DNA from: Tetracentron sinense
Lineage: Eukaryota; Streptophyta; Magnoliopsida; Trochodendrales; Trochodendraceae
NCBI GenBank assembly: GCA_015143295.1
Contig: CM026570.1
Span: forward strand, 28,650,445 to 28,714,444
DNA length: 64,000 bases
Reading direction: 5' to 3'
Shown: one piece after another, positions 9,283-21,078 of the stretch
Layout of the letters: each line of letters begins with the position of its first letter
Position numbering within the stretch: the first letter of the stretch is position 1
The notes under the pieces: model-generated
The model's database searches: none
What the model saw: the letters and a program-made list of their open reading frames with translations, nothing else
Told to the model about the DNA's origin: nothing
Made by a program: the position numbers and the translations under genes

Positions 9283-10700
9283 TCTCTCGGCTCCCACTGT
9301 TTTGATGGAACAATTTATGCATATTAGGAAAGCTCGAATGAGAGCATTTCTCAAATCCTAACGTATAATCTCGATGTCCATTCCGGATGTGGCCCCCCAC
9401 CCGGTGATATTCTAGTGATGTCTTCTCCTAATAGCCAATGGATTGGAGCAAAGAAGAGTCTCGAGACATGTGGTTGGTGAACACGAAATGGCTTCTCAAT
9501 GCCACTCTTGTTAGTCTGCTAGTGCCCTGCTTGAAGCTTCAGACAAATCTCTTCATGTGAAACAGCAAAGTAGGCATGGGGATAATTCGTGGGTAATGAC
9601 TCCTTGAAGGTACAACCTTGTCAAGAGATTCCTAAGGCCGGTCATATACTTCGCCACTCACAAAATTTAAAAATCTGTATAAATGGGGACAATGACACAT
9701 TTGATCGAATTCTATTGCTATACTAAGTGTACATTGTCAACTCTAGTTTCACTGGTTGGAAAATCATGAATCCAGATATTTTCAGAAACAATGCCTATAT
9801 CTCTACCTCGAACGGTGTTGTTTCTCTGTTTCAACTCGTAATGTCATGCTCTCAAGTACGAGCAACAATCCGTTGATGCTCTCAAGAGTTTGGAGGAATG
9901 CGTAGTGCCGTACACTCCAACCTAAGACACTCATCTTTCGACCCATCCAAGAAAAATCAAATCTGTAGCCTTGAAAACTAGCAAGGAGACCTGTGGATGA
10001 GGATGACATGATGCTGAGTTGGGATAGCAAGATTGGCTCTCTTTGTTTTAAAATTTCAAAAATATCTGAAACAAATAGACGGTTCAAGTCTAACCAGAGG
10101 AAACTCTCTTTTAAAAGCCAAAGTCATAAACTTGGGGATAACAGAAAGTCCCCAACGGAACTGACAAGATCTCGTGGTCTCAATCTAGGAATGCATAAGT
10201 CTATCGGCCATATTTCACCTGATTGTCCTACAAAAGAGACTGGGCAAGGTTGATGAATCCACATGGATGACAAGATTCTATGTAGAACAATCCAGAAAGC
10301 TCTACCTCAAGTGTCAGAATCTGAAAATCAGCATGACTTTTCACTGTCCACTCCTACGCAGATAGACTCTTCTGCTCCCACTTGAAAAGAGTGATGAAGA
10401 TCGAGTAAGTGAAGTCTAGTTGAAGATCATATCAGTATGTCACTCTGTCTCTGTAGTTTTGATGAAGATATGGCAATAGCCTACTGAAGGTTGTTTTCTT
10501 TGAAAGCCTTAAGCTGAATACAGCTAAGATCTCTTTGAACGCAAATTAAATTTATCCAACGAAAGAGCCTCTTGGAAGCAGAAGTAGAAAGGAAGAACTG
10601 CTCTACTATCTCAACTTGAAAGTGAAACGGTGCTAACTGGTGTCCACACTATATCCTTGAAGAAGAAATTCCTCGTTTCCAATTGATCAAGGTTCTAGAA
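9283..10700 (+). pseudogene. gag: Gag of copia element E, N-terminal and central part, decayed
   Basis: Near 9292 the frame reads SLGSHCFDGTIYAY, then after a frameshift ARMRAFLKS, which is the start of a Sirevirus-type Gag (usual pattern FDGTNYxYWKxRMxxFL). Further on, at 9990-10240, a frame gives SIGHISPDCP, the remains of a CCHC zinc knuckle (GHI...C). Multiple stops and shifts break it throughout. Gag is the nucleocapsid precursor; this copy cannot encode it. The next two open segments continue the same protein. Confidence 0.7.
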
Positions 10701-10717
10701 CTGAAGAAGATAACTCC

Positions 10718-11086
10718 ATGAGTGTATCTGAAGAGTCAAAGACTCGAATTTCAGAATTGGAATCTGAAAGAAATAACCTGATTGAAAAAGTTAGATTTCT
10801 AGAAAAGGAATTTCTTGATGTTCTGAAAGTTAAGGATGGGCCAGCTAAGAAAGTAACTGAACTCAAAAAAGAAGCTAGATTCCTTAGCAACACTCAAATC
10901 TTGGATAAACTAGCTAGCATGCAGTGCTCAACAGTAAACATGTCCGGCATAGGACATCCAGACAGACCATCCGGTCCTTTGAATGTCGGAACAATGTCTA
11001 CTGTAACATTTGAGCCAATACATGAAAATCCAAGATTTGTGAGTTCTAACTCCTCAGGATCAACATCAAGGATGCCAAAATCTTAG
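10718..11086 (+). pseudogene. gag: Gag of element E: coiled-coil segment
   Basis: The open segment of 122 codons begins with charged heptad-like sequence (RISELESERNNLIEKVRFLEKEF...LKVKDGPAKKVTELKKEA), as in the C-terminal coiled coil of Sirevirus Gag. A TAG ends it at 11084-11086. It is in the same orientation as the flanking gag and pol fragments and belongs to one decayed polyprotein, not a separate gene. Confidence 0.7.
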
Positions 11087-11329
11087 TTGTACCAAACTTT
11101 TGTCACTTCTGGACAAGGTAAAAATTCAACTGAAATTGAGAGATCCAAAGTTCAGTCCAAGCCTAACAAATCTCCTACTTCCAGGTTCATTCCCACTTGT
11201 CACCACTGTGGACTGAAGGGTCACATCCGACCTAACTGCAATGTCTTTAGGAGAAATCCCCAAAATGGTTCTTGGAATCAAACACAACATCAAGGGAATC
11301 TCCAAAGGCAAATTCAAGCCTTAGCATAA
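11087..11329 (+). pseudogene. gag: Gag of element E: C-terminal zinc knuckle
   Basis: Directly after the stop, in the same frame, a basic segment leads to FIPTCHHCGLKGHIRPNC, a perfect CX2CX4HX4C zinc knuckle near 11190-11240. In Sireviruses this motif lies at the Gag-protease junction. The frame stops at TAA 11327-11329. Confidence 0.75.
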
Positions 11330-11497
11330 AAGTCTAGGAGTTTGAGTGAAGAAGTGATGAGAATTGTTCAACTCTCTAATACACAATATGGTTGTGACAC
11401 TTCTTATGCTCATCATGAAGAAGGTAATAGGATGGACTAAAATGCAAGGTTCACCCAGAAAAGAAGGAAGAACAGGAGATCTAACAAAAAGAAGGTC

Positions 11498-12133
11498 ATG
11501 CCTACAAATGAAGTGAACAAAGACAGTAGGGTTCCCCAAAAGTCTAAGTTCATTTATGTGAGAAAGGATGATCTAAAATGCCTTGTCATCCACACCGCTT
11601 TGAAAGCCCAAAATTCTGATATGTGGTATTTCAATAGTGGATGCTCCAGGCACGTGACTGGTAACAAGTCCCTCTTTACTCATATTGAGGAATGCTCAGA
11701 TGGGACCATTACCTTTGGTGATGGAAGCAAATCCTTTGTGAAAGGAAAAGGTGTCATCCAAGCACCAGGCATTCCTAAACTGAAGGATGTCTTGTTTGTA
11801 GAAGGACTGAAAGCTAATCTAATTAGCATAAGTCAATTGTACGATGATCACCATGCTATCCACTTTACCAACAACAAGTGCTTTGTTATGGATGACAAAT
11901 GTGTGTGTGTGTTGGAAGGATCAAGAACCACTGACAATTGTTATGGTTTAATTCCTAGTGTTGGTTCTTCTCAAATGTGCAATAGGGCTAAAGTTGAAGA
12001 AGTTGAACTGTGGCACAGGAGGTTAGGTCACATGAATTTCAAAGACCTGAGCAAACTCTCAAAACACGTGTGTGAGAGGTGTGCCAAAGCTAGGGAAGCC
12101 CTGTACTGCTGTGTGTGGGCCATGTCAAATTGA
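11498..12133 (+). pseudogene. pol: Element E protease and GAG-pre-integrase region
   Basis: The frame contains MWYFNSGCSRHVTGNKSLF near 11620. Copia proteases normally have D-S-G here, so the catalytic Asp is Asn in this copy (AAT). Downstream come FGDGSKSFVKGKGVI, LKDVLFVEGLKANLISISQL and the pre-integrase motif LWHRRLGHMNFKDLSKLSKH near 12007, followed by a frameshift around 12070 into the integrase frame. Cleavage of Gag-Pol would be lost with the Asn, so the protein is non-functional even apart from the shifts. Confidence 0.85.
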
Positions 12134-12623
12134 CAAACAAATTAAAAGCCCACACAAGAAGGCTTCAGATATCGCTACCTCACACCCACTAGGACTAATA
12201 CACATGGATCTTATGGGTCCAACTCGAACTGAAAGTCTAGGTGGAAACCGATATATCCTAGTGATGGTTGATGATTTCTCAAGGATGTCATGGGTGGCAT
12301 CCATAAGAGAGAAGTCGGATGCATTTGAGAACTTCAAGAACATCTGCTTAAGAGTGCAAAATGAAAAAAGGGGCCCTATCACTCGTATTCAAAGTGATGA
12401 TGGAAAGGAGTTTGAAAACTCCAAGTACAATGAATTTTGTGATAAAGCGGGCATCAAGCATGAATTTTCAGCACCAATAACACCTCAGCAAAATGGTGTG
12501 GTGGAAAGAAAGAACAGGGTGCTTCAAGAGATGGCTAGGGTGATGCTTCACAGCAACAACCTAGCTGTTCATTTCTGGGCTGAAGCAGTTAGCACTGCAT
12601 GCTATACTATTAACCAAGTCTAG
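12072..12623 (+). pseudogene. pol: Element E integrase core
   Basis: The frame begins inside the zinc region (CGPCQIDKQIKSPHKK). The DDE core is visible: Asp in LIHMDLMGPTRTES, Asp in IQSDDGKEFEN, and Glu in QNGVVERKNR. All three catalytic residues are present. TAG at 12621-12623 ends the frame; a Gln codon is expected there in relatives. The core is followed by further fragments in shifted frames. Confidence 0.88.
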
Positions 12624-13055
12624 ACTAGGCCCGGAACTAGGAAGACACCCTATGAGCTGTGGTACAACAAGAAACCAAATGTCAAGTATTTTCGAGTATT
12701 CAGAAGTAAGTGCTATATCCTTAGGGATAAAGAGCAATTGGGTAAATTTGGGATGAAGGGATTTTTCTTGGATATTCCACAAATAGTAGGGCTTATCAAG
12801 TGTACAACTTGAGAACCTCTACTGTTATGGAGTGCATAAATGTGGTGGTTGATGACTCAGGATCTGAGTCCTTACAACTAGAGGATGACAATATTGATGA
12901 AGGTGTGAAAATTCCAATATCTAAATCAGAAGATGAATCACCTCCAAAGTCACCTCCTAAAAAACCTACACATCCTAGGGTTATGAGGCCTCACTCCTCA
13001 ACTGAAATTATTGGAAACCTTGAAAGTGGAGTGAGAACTCGAAAACAAGTTAAAA
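12624..13055 (+). pseudogene. pol: Element E integrase C-terminal region and linker
   Basis: Fragments include TPYELWYNKKPNVKYFRVF, then FGMKGFFLD and a shifted frame starting YNLRTSTVMECINVVVDD (12800-13111), rich in acidic and Pro-Lys residues (SPPKSPPKKPTHPR). This is the usual order of the copia integrase C-terminus and the variable linker before reverse transcriptase. Confidence 0.75.
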
Positions 13056-13541
13056 ATGAAGTTAGTCACTTTTGCTACACTTCTACATTTCAACCCAAAA
13101 AATGTAACTGAAGCTCTCACTGATGAAAACTGGATAAATGCCATGCAAGAAGAGCTCAATCAGTTTACAAGGAATGATGTATGGTTTTTAATTCCTAGGC
13201 CTAAAAATACAAATGTTATTGGTACTAAATGGATTTTCAAGAACAAATCTGATGAACATGGTACTATTGTAAGAAACAAGGCTAGGTTAGTTGCACAGGG
13301 ATATACTCAGATTGAGGGCATTGATTTTGATGAAACATTTGCCCCTGTTGCCCGACTGGAGTCTATCAGGATCTTGCTTGCTGTTGCATGCCATCTAAAA
13401 TTCAAGCTTTTTTAGATGGATGTCAAGAGTGCCTTTTTGAATGGTATTCTTCAGGAGGACGTCTATGTGGAATAGCCAAAAGGATTTGAGGACCCTAATC
13501 ATTCTGATCAGGTTTACCGATTAAAAAGGGCTCTCTATGGT
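13056..13541 (+). pseudogene. pol: Element E reverse transcriptase, N-terminal half
   Basis: Typical copia RT motifs are present: [57 protein letters not shown], then after TAG at 13413-13415 MDVKSAFLNGILQEDVYVE, a second TAG, and KGFEDPN...VYRLKRALYGLKQAPRAWYE. Both stops are single-base changes relative to the conserved motif, so the frame is otherwise kept. Confidence 0.88.
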
Positions 13542-14372
13542 TTGAAACAAGCTCCCAGAGCATGGTATGAGAGACTGACTACATACCTCTTAGAAAAGGG
13601 ATTTTCGAGAGGGGGAGTAGACAGAACCCTATTCATTAAAAACATTAAAGATGATATGGTTATTGCTCAGATATATGTTGATGATGTTGTCTTTGGTTCC
13701 ACATCAGACTCACATGCACATTCCTTCACTGAACAAATGAAGAATGAATTTGAGATGAGCATGGTTGGTGAACTGAATTTCTTTCTTGGTCTGCAGGTAA
13801 AACAAATGAGCAATGTGATTTCTGTGTCCCAAACTAAATATGCCAAAGACCTTGTAAAGAAATTTGGCATGAGCTCAACTAAACATGCTTGTACTCCTAT
13901 GAGCACCACCACCAAACCCAGCAAAGATACTTCAGGCAAAAATTTTGATCAAACCAAATATCGAAGTATGATTGGCAGTCTACTTTACCTCACTACCAGT
14001 CGTCCTGACATTGCCTTTAGTGTCGGAGCTTGTGCTCGCTATCAAGCAAGCCTCAAAGAGTCACACTTACTTGCTGTTAAACGAATTATTCGATATGTAA
14101 GTGGAACTCTCTCTTTTGGCCTCTGGTATCCCTTTGATACTAATGTCGTGGTTGTTGAATATTTTGATGCCGACTGGGCTGAAAATGCTGATGATAGGAA
14201 AAGCACCTCCGGAGGATGCTTTTATGTTGGAAACTGTTTGGTTTCTTGGCTTAGCAAGAAACAGAATTCCATCTCTTTGTCTACTACCGAGGCTGAGTAC
14301 ATTGCAGCCGGCGGTTGTTGCACTCAACTTCTGTGGATGAAACAGATGTTGCACGACTACGGGATAGAATAG
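13542..14372 (+). pseudogene. pol: Element E reverse transcriptase C-terminal half and RNase H
   Basis: This 276-codon segment carries the RT active site YVDDVVFGS near 13673, then ELNFFLGLQVKQ, the YRSMIGSLLYLTTSRPDI motif and the RNase H part (DADWAENADDRKSTSGGCFYVG, SLSTTEAEYIAAG). A TAG at 14370-14372 interrupts before the last part. It continues in frame from the preceding fragment. Confidence 0.9.
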
Positions 14373-14378
14373 GGCACC

Positions 14379-14618
14379 ATGACTGTGTATTGTGATAACA
14401 CAAGTGCCATCAACATCTCCAAAAATCCCATGCAACACTCTCGCACCAAACACATAGACATTAGACACCACTTTATTCGAGAGCTTGTTGAGCAAAATGT
14501 CATCACATTGGAATATATGCAAACTGATACTCAACTTGCAGATCTCCTAACCAAACCTCTAGACTCCCTTAGGTTTGAGTTTCTTAGGAAATCCATCGGT
14601 GTGTGCAGTATTGAGTGA
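14379..14618 (+). pseudogene. pol: Element E RNase H C-terminus, end of pol
   Basis: The frame resumes with MTVYCDNTSAINISKNPMQHSRTKHIDIRHHFIRE and ends QLADLLTKPLDSLRFEFLRKSIGVCSIE, the standard C-terminus of Sirevirus Pol. TGA follows at 14616-14618. Confidence 0.9.
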
Positions 14619-15792
14619 TTGAGTGTTTTTTTGATAGACTAGGTAATCTCATATCCATATCTCTTCCTAGTTCTATTCCTCCGGTGTATATTATCAGTTT
14701 TTGCTTATTGTTGTCCTTTGTTGTTTATCTTATTTAAAAAATACAAAAACATAAAAAAATTCAGAAAAACCCCAAAAAGATTTTGGTTTTCTTTTAGGCA
14801 TATATTTTTTTTAAAAAAAAAAACGGGGTTTATTGGATTGTGATGTGCATGGCTGAATTTTTCTGGTGTTCATAATGCTTGTTCAAGATACATATTTGCT
14901 CGTATTGAGTTCATGAGGAGATCATACCTACCAAAATGTTTCAGGGATGTGCACATAAACTATCTTGCTAAATACAATTAGAAATATGACAAATACTGTT
15001 GCATTATCACTTGCACTTGCACTCTGGCTATCACCTTACAGAAGTACATATCCCTATGAACAGGCAATGATATTAGTCATGATGGTTCTTCGAAGTGATA
15101 AAATCTGATTTGATCATGAAGGTACATCCCTCAAAATGTGCCCCAGTTTAAAAGTTTTATGCAATGGAAAGCGCTACCTCTGGGATAGTGTGAAAGCCAC
15201 TATTGGATGCAAATAGTATGAAATGGCTACCTAGGAGGACAGTAGGTATCTATCTGGGTCCCTAGAGTGAAAGCCCCTACTGCCAATAGCTAGGGCTACC
15301 TACCTAGAAAGTGTGAAAGCCACCACTGCATCTCAAAATTCAAAAGAACAAGACTGATCATGAATAGCTTCACCAAACAAAAATTCTATAATCACTCTGA
15401 GAGCAACATATGAAAATGGTAAAAATAGCACATAAAATTCTTCATCTTTTGGATTACCCTATATGCATCTCTCAGTAATTTTTGAAGCTTGGTGTTTCTG
15501 AAATGCACTAATGTTCTTGTCTATCTAAGGGTGCCTACCTCTAAAGGTGTACAGTCCGAATTTCACCTCCACACTTCACATTGATGGTATAGCCTATTAC
15601 TAACTGTACATTAGCTTGTATGACTGTGTCTTGCCATCCCTTGTGCTCAATGTTGATGGAAATATCCTCGTTTACTCTTCAGTTAATGTTATACATTCTT
15701 GGACACCGTATTATTTGCCAATTGCAAAATGTGCACATAATGGTTTGTTTATTGGAGATATCATGGTGAAATTTGTTTTGCAAAATGAATGA
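14619..15792 (+). other. Element E spacer between pol and the third ORF (left part)
   Basis: No ORF is recognised. It has an A-rich stretch at 14735-14823 and three similar blocks with GTGAAAGCC(A/C)C near 15190, 15269 and 15312, alternating with GGGCTACCTACC-like sequence. Long non-coding spacers after pol are usual in Sireviruses. The spacer continues at 50034 after the insertion of element C; AATGA at 15788-15792 pairs imperfectly with AAGGA at 50034-50038 as C's target duplication. Confidence 0.7.
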
Positions 15793-16123
15793 TGTCGCAC
15801 CACAAAATACCCTCTAGGAGTTAAGGGATACTTTAGGTTTGACTATACGTACCTGCCAAACCATCCTGTAATGAACAAGATAATTTAAGTACTCAACAAT
15901 GATAATCAGAGCGCGGAAGCTAAACAGCGGAAGCATAAACTAACTTTTTCTTTTCTTCTACAATTCCAACATAGTATTCCAAGTGAACATATTTATATAC
16001 AAAACATGCCTAAGTTTAAGGTGGCCAGGCCCACCTATCAAAACATCGTAATACACAAAATCCTCTCGTACTCGCCCCTCAACAGTAGTCGAGGTATGGC
16101 CACACGTCGAGGTCCCGATCCGC

Positions 16124-16219
16124 CTAGGGCTGCAGGGGGATAGACGGCTCTCTCTCCTCTATATACTCTTCCTTGACCCAAGGCTCTGGGTCGAGGACTC
16201 CCTCGGTACCTGCCGACAT
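16124..16219 (-). pseudogene. Small acidic LTR ORF, element C left LTR (interrupted)
   Basis: It starts ATG-TCG-GCA-GG and reads GVLDPEPWVKEEYIEE, as in element F, but ends early at TAG where F has CAG. Beyond the stop the F-like tail (ADRDLDVWPYLDY) is still readable. Confidence 0.4.
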
Positions 16220-16517
16220 GAAAGTACGGTTGAGCAAGGCATACTCAGCGAGTACAAGCTACTAGCTAACCATAACAATAATAAACACCCAATACAATAC
16301 CAATCATCAATTCAAGGCAATAGTAAAATCATAGAATTAAACAATATTAAACATTGAGCAATATTATCATCGTGATGTACGTGCATGAATGCAAAAACGC
16401 CGATAAAACTCATGCTTGAAAACCTGTTTCCATGTCTCGGTATGCCTTGTAGAAATCATGTATACGTGCAGGCATGAATGTCTTGTCATCATCTTGTAAA
16501 CTTGCATCTTGTAACTT

Positions 16518-16719
16518 GTGAGCCAAAGGCTAGCACCCGAATCTCCCTGGGCTGCCAACCTCCTTGATATATGGTTTTCTTGTGAGCCAGAGGCTAGTAC
16601 CCGAATGTCCCTGGGCTACCGACCTCCTTGACAATATGTGATTTTCATTACTTATTTAGTTTTCTTGTGAGCCAGGGGCTTGTACCCGAATGTCCCTGGG
16701 CTACCAACCTCCTTGACAT
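16518..16719 (-). repeat. Tandem array of about 70-bp units in LTR of C
   Basis: Three units contain GAGCCAGAGGCTAGTACCCG and CCCTGGGCTACCAACCTCC (plus-strand reading). Each unit has the inverted repeat AGCC-N3-GGCT. The same unit type occurs in B (7 copies) and F (5 copies). Confidence 0.9.
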
Positions 16720-17555
16720 GCAATGTTTTCTTGTTGATTTATTATATGCATATGCTCTTGAAAAGCTCGATTCATGCAACATGTGTGCTCGTGTGCGTGC
16801 CAATAGTGACAATCCTGATGACATGCTTGGATGAGGGGGATCACATAAGCATAGCATTCCCATTTTGAATATAAGCATAAAGGAATATGGATAACATGTA
16901 GGGCATTCGATCAAGGTAGGCATTTAGACATAAATAGCTCAATACATGCTTTCATAATTCCAGTTCATTTATTCAATACGTCATTTAAGCATTTTATCAA
17001 ACACTTGGTGTGCAATCCCATTCCTAGTCATTTTGTTTCGATTTCTTAATGCATATATTTCATCACACCACACAAAATGTATTTATTATGTTTGAAGTGT
17101 CCATCCACCATTTTCCAATACCCATTCATCAACCAACACGGCATCTAATCGCCTTAACCCATTTCATCCATTCATACATGCCACATTCATTCACATTATC
17201 TTGTTTAGGTTTTGGATATATAGTATGTTTCCAAGGGAAAGGGAATACAAGATCAACATCATGATTTTAAAAGAAGAAAGCCTAGAGTATTGCTAGAGAA
17301 GTTAGTAGAGTGTACTAACCTTGAAGATCAAGCTTGATCTTTGAGGAATCCTTTGATTGAGGATGGTTCTAGCTTCGAATCCTTCAAGCTTGCTCCCTTG
17401 ATCTTAATCCCAAAGCCCTCTTTGGATTTTGCCTTCAATCCCTCCTCCTCCTTTTTCTCCTTCTTTCTCTCCTTAGGTTTAGAAAATCCCCAAATGGGAT
17501 CCCTAAACAAGGCAAGGGTTTAAAACCCCCAAATTCGCAACCTGCTACCACATGA

Positions 17556-17811
17556 GATTGATCGCGCACTTATCTGCGATCGATCACAGGTCCTTGCGAT
17601 CGATCGCACATTAATGCGATCTATCGCACATGAACCCGAATAAATTGGTCTAATTTCCCTTTGCATGCGTTCGATCGCACACTCTTGTGATTGATCGCAG
17701 ATCCCTGCGATCTATCGCACCTGGGGATCCATCTATCGCATCTGACCCCGAGAGTTTGGGACCCAATTCGCCTATATGCGATCGATCGCACCTGACTTGT
17801 GATCGATCGCA
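17556..17811 (-). repeat. Palindromic TGCGATCGATCGCA cassette in LTR of C
   Basis: About eight copies of TGCGATCGATCGCA or decayed forms occupy the same LTR slot that holds CCGATCGATCGG palindromes in B and D. Confidence 0.85.
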
Positions 17812-18049
17812 CCCTCCAGATTTTGTTGTTTTCTTCCCTTTTCCCCTACTTTAGTAATTCGGCCATAACTTTTGACTCGGTTGTCCGATTTGGACGATTC
17901 AACTTGTGTTGGATTCATCTTTCGAAGGGGAACATTCCTGATGTTTTAGAATTTCTAATTTCTTCCTTATTTATTAATTAGACTACGAGAAAGGCGAAAT
18001 AGCTACGAACATACTATTCATTAAGTATAGAAAAGTCCGGGGTGCTACA

Positions 18050-18062
18050 TTCTGCCCCCTTA
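18050..18062 (-). promoter_or_regulatory. Polypurine tract of element C
   Basis: Read on the minus strand, TAAGGGGGCAGAA lies immediately before the 3' LTR. It would prime plus-strand synthesis. One C interrupts the tract relative to B and F. Confidence 0.75.
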
Positions 18063-18139
18063 CAAAAATTTCATCCTCAAAATTTGGACGATACATACAT
18101 GCATAAAACCATCACAAACTACAAGAGAAGGCCAATGTC

Positions 18140-18880
18140 CTAAAAAAATAACTGAGGATACTTTCCTCGCACTTCGGCTTCTTGCTCCTATATAGCTTCC
18201 TCCCTTGAATGGTGTTGCCATCTTACCAAGACCAAGGGAATGGTCTTGTTGCGCAAGACTTGATCTCGCCTATCTAAGATCTGCACCGGTTGCTCAATTA
18301 GTGTAAGATCCTCTCAGATTTCAACCGGATCAAGTTCGATGACATGAGAGGGGTCCGGAATGTACTTCCGAAGCATAGAGACATGGAATACTTTGTGGAC
18401 CGCCGCCATATGAGCGGGTAAGGCAACATGGTAAGCTACCTCACCGACTCTAGTAATGATCTCGAACGGACCCACATATCTCGAGCTAAGCTTGCCCCTC
18501 TTCCCAAATCGCATCACCCCCTTGGTCGGTGAAATCTTGGCAAAAACAAAGTCCCAAACTCGAAACTCAAGGTCCCGCCTACGGGTGTCGGCATAGCTCT
18601 TCTGTCGGTCTTGTACAGTCTTCATCCTCTCCCGGATGAGCTTGACTCTATCCGCCGTTTGTTCAATCAATTCGGGGCCCAAAAATTTTCTTCCTCCCAC
18701 TTCATCCCAATACAACGGGGATCTACAACTTCTTCCGTATAAGGCCTCAAAAGGCGCCATTTGTATGCTTGCCTGATAACTATTGTTGTAGGCGAATTCC
18801 ACCAAAGGTAGGTGATCTTCCCAACTTCCCTTGAAGTCTAGCATACATGCACGGAGCATGTCTTCGATAATTTGATTCAC
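18140..18880 (-). pseudogene. pol: Element C pol: integrase C-terminus and chromodomain tail
   Basis: Reading leftward: [35 protein letters not shown], then [21 protein letters not shown], the GPF/Y module ([22 protein letters not shown]) and [25 protein letters not shown] stop at 18314-18316 interrupts; the Tekay-type chromodomain tail ([33 protein letters not shown]) continues to about 18140 with another stop. Chromodomains of this clade guide integration to heterochromatin. The catalytic Glu (QTER motif) lies just right of this piece and is intact. Confidence 0.88.
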
Positions 18881-19520
18881 TCGCTCGGTTTGCCTATCCG
18901 TCTGTGGATGGAAAGCCGTGCTAAAGTCCAGTCAGGAACCCATGGCATCCTAAAAGCTCTTCCAGAACCTGGAAGTAAATCTAGGGTCCCGATCCGACAC
19001 AATGTTCACTGGTACCCCGTGTAACCAGACTATCTCTTTAATATACAATGCAGCCAACTGATTTAAATTGAAAGTAGTCCGATACGGTAAGAAATGGGTG
19101 GACTTCGTGAGTCTATCGACAACAACCCATATAGCATCGGTCTGTCTAACTGTCTTAGGCAACCCTACGATGAAGTCCATAGATATGTGCTCCCATTTCC
19201 ACTCAGGAATAGGGAGGGACTGCAATAGACCCGCCGGTCTCAAGTGCTCTGCTTTCACCTGTTGGCACACCAAGCACCGTGCCACGTACTCCGTAAACCT
19301 CCCTCTTCAGGTTTCGCCACCAAAAGTGACTCTTGAGATTCCGGTACATCTTTGTACCTCCAGGATGCACCGTATACTTGGATCGGTGAGCTTCATCCAT
19401 AATCTCTCTCTGAAGATCTGCATTGGCTGGGACACAAAGTCTTCCCTTGAATGTAATTGCACCTTGGCTAGTGACTACCCTTGGCAACTTCCTTGTCCCG
19501 GAAGGCCAACAAGTCAGCAT
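18881..19520 (-). pseudogene. pol: Element C pol: integrase zinc finger and catalytic core
   Basis: The zinc region is readable ([28 protein letters not shown], and [18 protein letters not shown] after a frameshift near 19290). The core follows: [28 protein letters not shown] with the first Asp, and [16 protein letters not shown] with the second. A stop near 18948-18950 and further shifts toward 18880 break the frame before the third catalytic residue. Confidence 0.88.
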
Positions 19521-20472
19521 TCGTGGCCTGATACTCTTGAATCAAATCTATAATGTACGACTGAACCGTAACATTTATTAAGACAGGACTGCGGACGGAA
19601 TCATTCACACTGATGTCCAGATTCGCCAAATCTTCTAACAATCTCCATTCTCGCACTAACATATGAGCCAACAACCCCGGTGGTCTCTTACTCAGAACGT
19701 CTGCCACCACATTTGCTTTTCCTGGGTGATATTGGATAGTGCACTTATAGTCTTTTAAGAACTCAATCCAACGCTGTTGCCGTAAGTTTATCTCTTTTTG
19801 GGAAAAGAGATACTTGAGACTCTTGTGATCTGTGAACACATAGAACTCTACCCCGTAAAGGTAATGGCACCAAATCTTGAGTGCAAACACGACTGCAGCA
19901 AGCTCCAAGTCGTGAGTGGGGTAATTCTTTTCATGCTCCTTCAGTTGCCTTGATGCATAGGCAATGACTTTCTTGTGCTGCATTAGGACACACCCAAGTC
20001 CCATATGTGAGGCGTCACTATAAACCTCATACCCAACATGTCTCGACGGCACCGTAAGGACGGGAGCTGTGGTGAGGCGTTTCTTCAACTCTTGAAAACT
20101 TACTTCACATCGGTCCCTCCAACTGAACTTTGCATTCTTCCTTGTCAAGTAAGTGAGAGGTGCAGCCAAAGTGGAGAATCCCTTCACAAATCTCCGGTAG
20201 TAGCCTGCTAATCCAAGGAAACTACGTATCTCCGTGATGCTCTTGGGCCTTTCCCAACTCATGACTGCCTCAACCTTGGCCGGGTCTACAGAAATGCCCT
20301 CGGCTGACACTAAGTGGCCTAGGAATGTCACCTTCTCTAACCAAAATTCACATTTGCTCAATTTGGCATATAACCTATGCTCTCTTAATGTCTCAAGAGC
20401 AAGGTGGAGGTCTCGTGTGTGATCTTCCCGTGTCTGGGAATACACAAAAATGTCGTCGATGAATACAATCAC
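19468..20472 (-). pseudogene. pol: Element C pol: RT C-terminal part and RNase H
   Basis: The 334-codon open stretch starts inside the RT active-site motif ([18 protein letters not shown]) and runs through [41 protein letters not shown], RNase H ([57 protein letters not shown]) and the integrase N-terminal linker. It ends by a frameshift near 19490. A stop at about 20479 separates it from the next fragment. Confidence 0.9.
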
Positions 20473-21078
20473 ACACCGATCTTAGTACAATCGGAACACC
20501 TGGTTCATCAAATCCATGAACGCCGCTGGTGCATTCGTCAATCCAAAAGGCATGACCAGGAACTCGTAATGCCCATACCGAGTCCTAAAAGCCGTCTTCG
20601 GAACATCCTCCGACTTGATCTTTAACTGATGATACCCCGATCTAAGATCAATCTTGGAGAAAAATCTCGCTCCCTTCAGTTGGTCGAACAAGTCGTCTAT
20701 CCTTGGCAAGGGATAACGATTCTTGATAGTTACCTTATTCAACTGACGGTAGTCTATACACATTCTAATTGACCCGTCTTTCTTCTTCACAAAGAGGACC
20801 GGAGCTCCCCCCGGTGACACACTTGGTTGGATGAAACCAAGTTGTTGTAACTCCTCAATTTGCTTCTTCAATTCTTCAAGCTCTATTGGGGCCATTCTAC
20901 ACTGTGCCCTTGAAATCAGAGCGGTGCCTGGAGCAAGCTCTATAGCGAACTCAATCTCCCAATTCGGAGGCAATCCGGGAAGTTCCTCCGAAAACACGTC
21001 CAAGAACTCACTCACAACCGGAATGGCCAAAGAGTTCGGTGCCTCTGGGTTTGCTAAACTCAAAGCTGCTAGGCGAGC
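20473..21078 (-). pseudogene. pol: Element C pol: RT N-terminal part, cut by element B
   Basis: The frame contains [60 protein letters not shown] and [20 protein letters not shown]. Its upstream end is exactly the left end of element B; the missing N-terminal coding sequence continues at 30873. The five bases CGAGC at 21074-21078 are duplicated at 30873-30877. Confidence 0.92.

Larger units (their letters stand above)
15793..18049 (-). mobile_element. Element C 3' LTR (Ty3/gypsy, minus strand)
   Basis: Read on the minus strand the LTR opens TGTAGCACCCCGGACTTTTC at 18049 and ends at 15793. It is close to the partner LTR at 47772-50033, sharing its tandem array, GCGATCGATCGC palindromes and primer-side sequence. 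Confidence 0.9.

Noticed and set aside
18140-21078. A separate solo gypsy fragment distinct from 30873-32636
   Set aside because: The CGAGC duplication and continuity of the pol frame show both are halves of element C split by element B.
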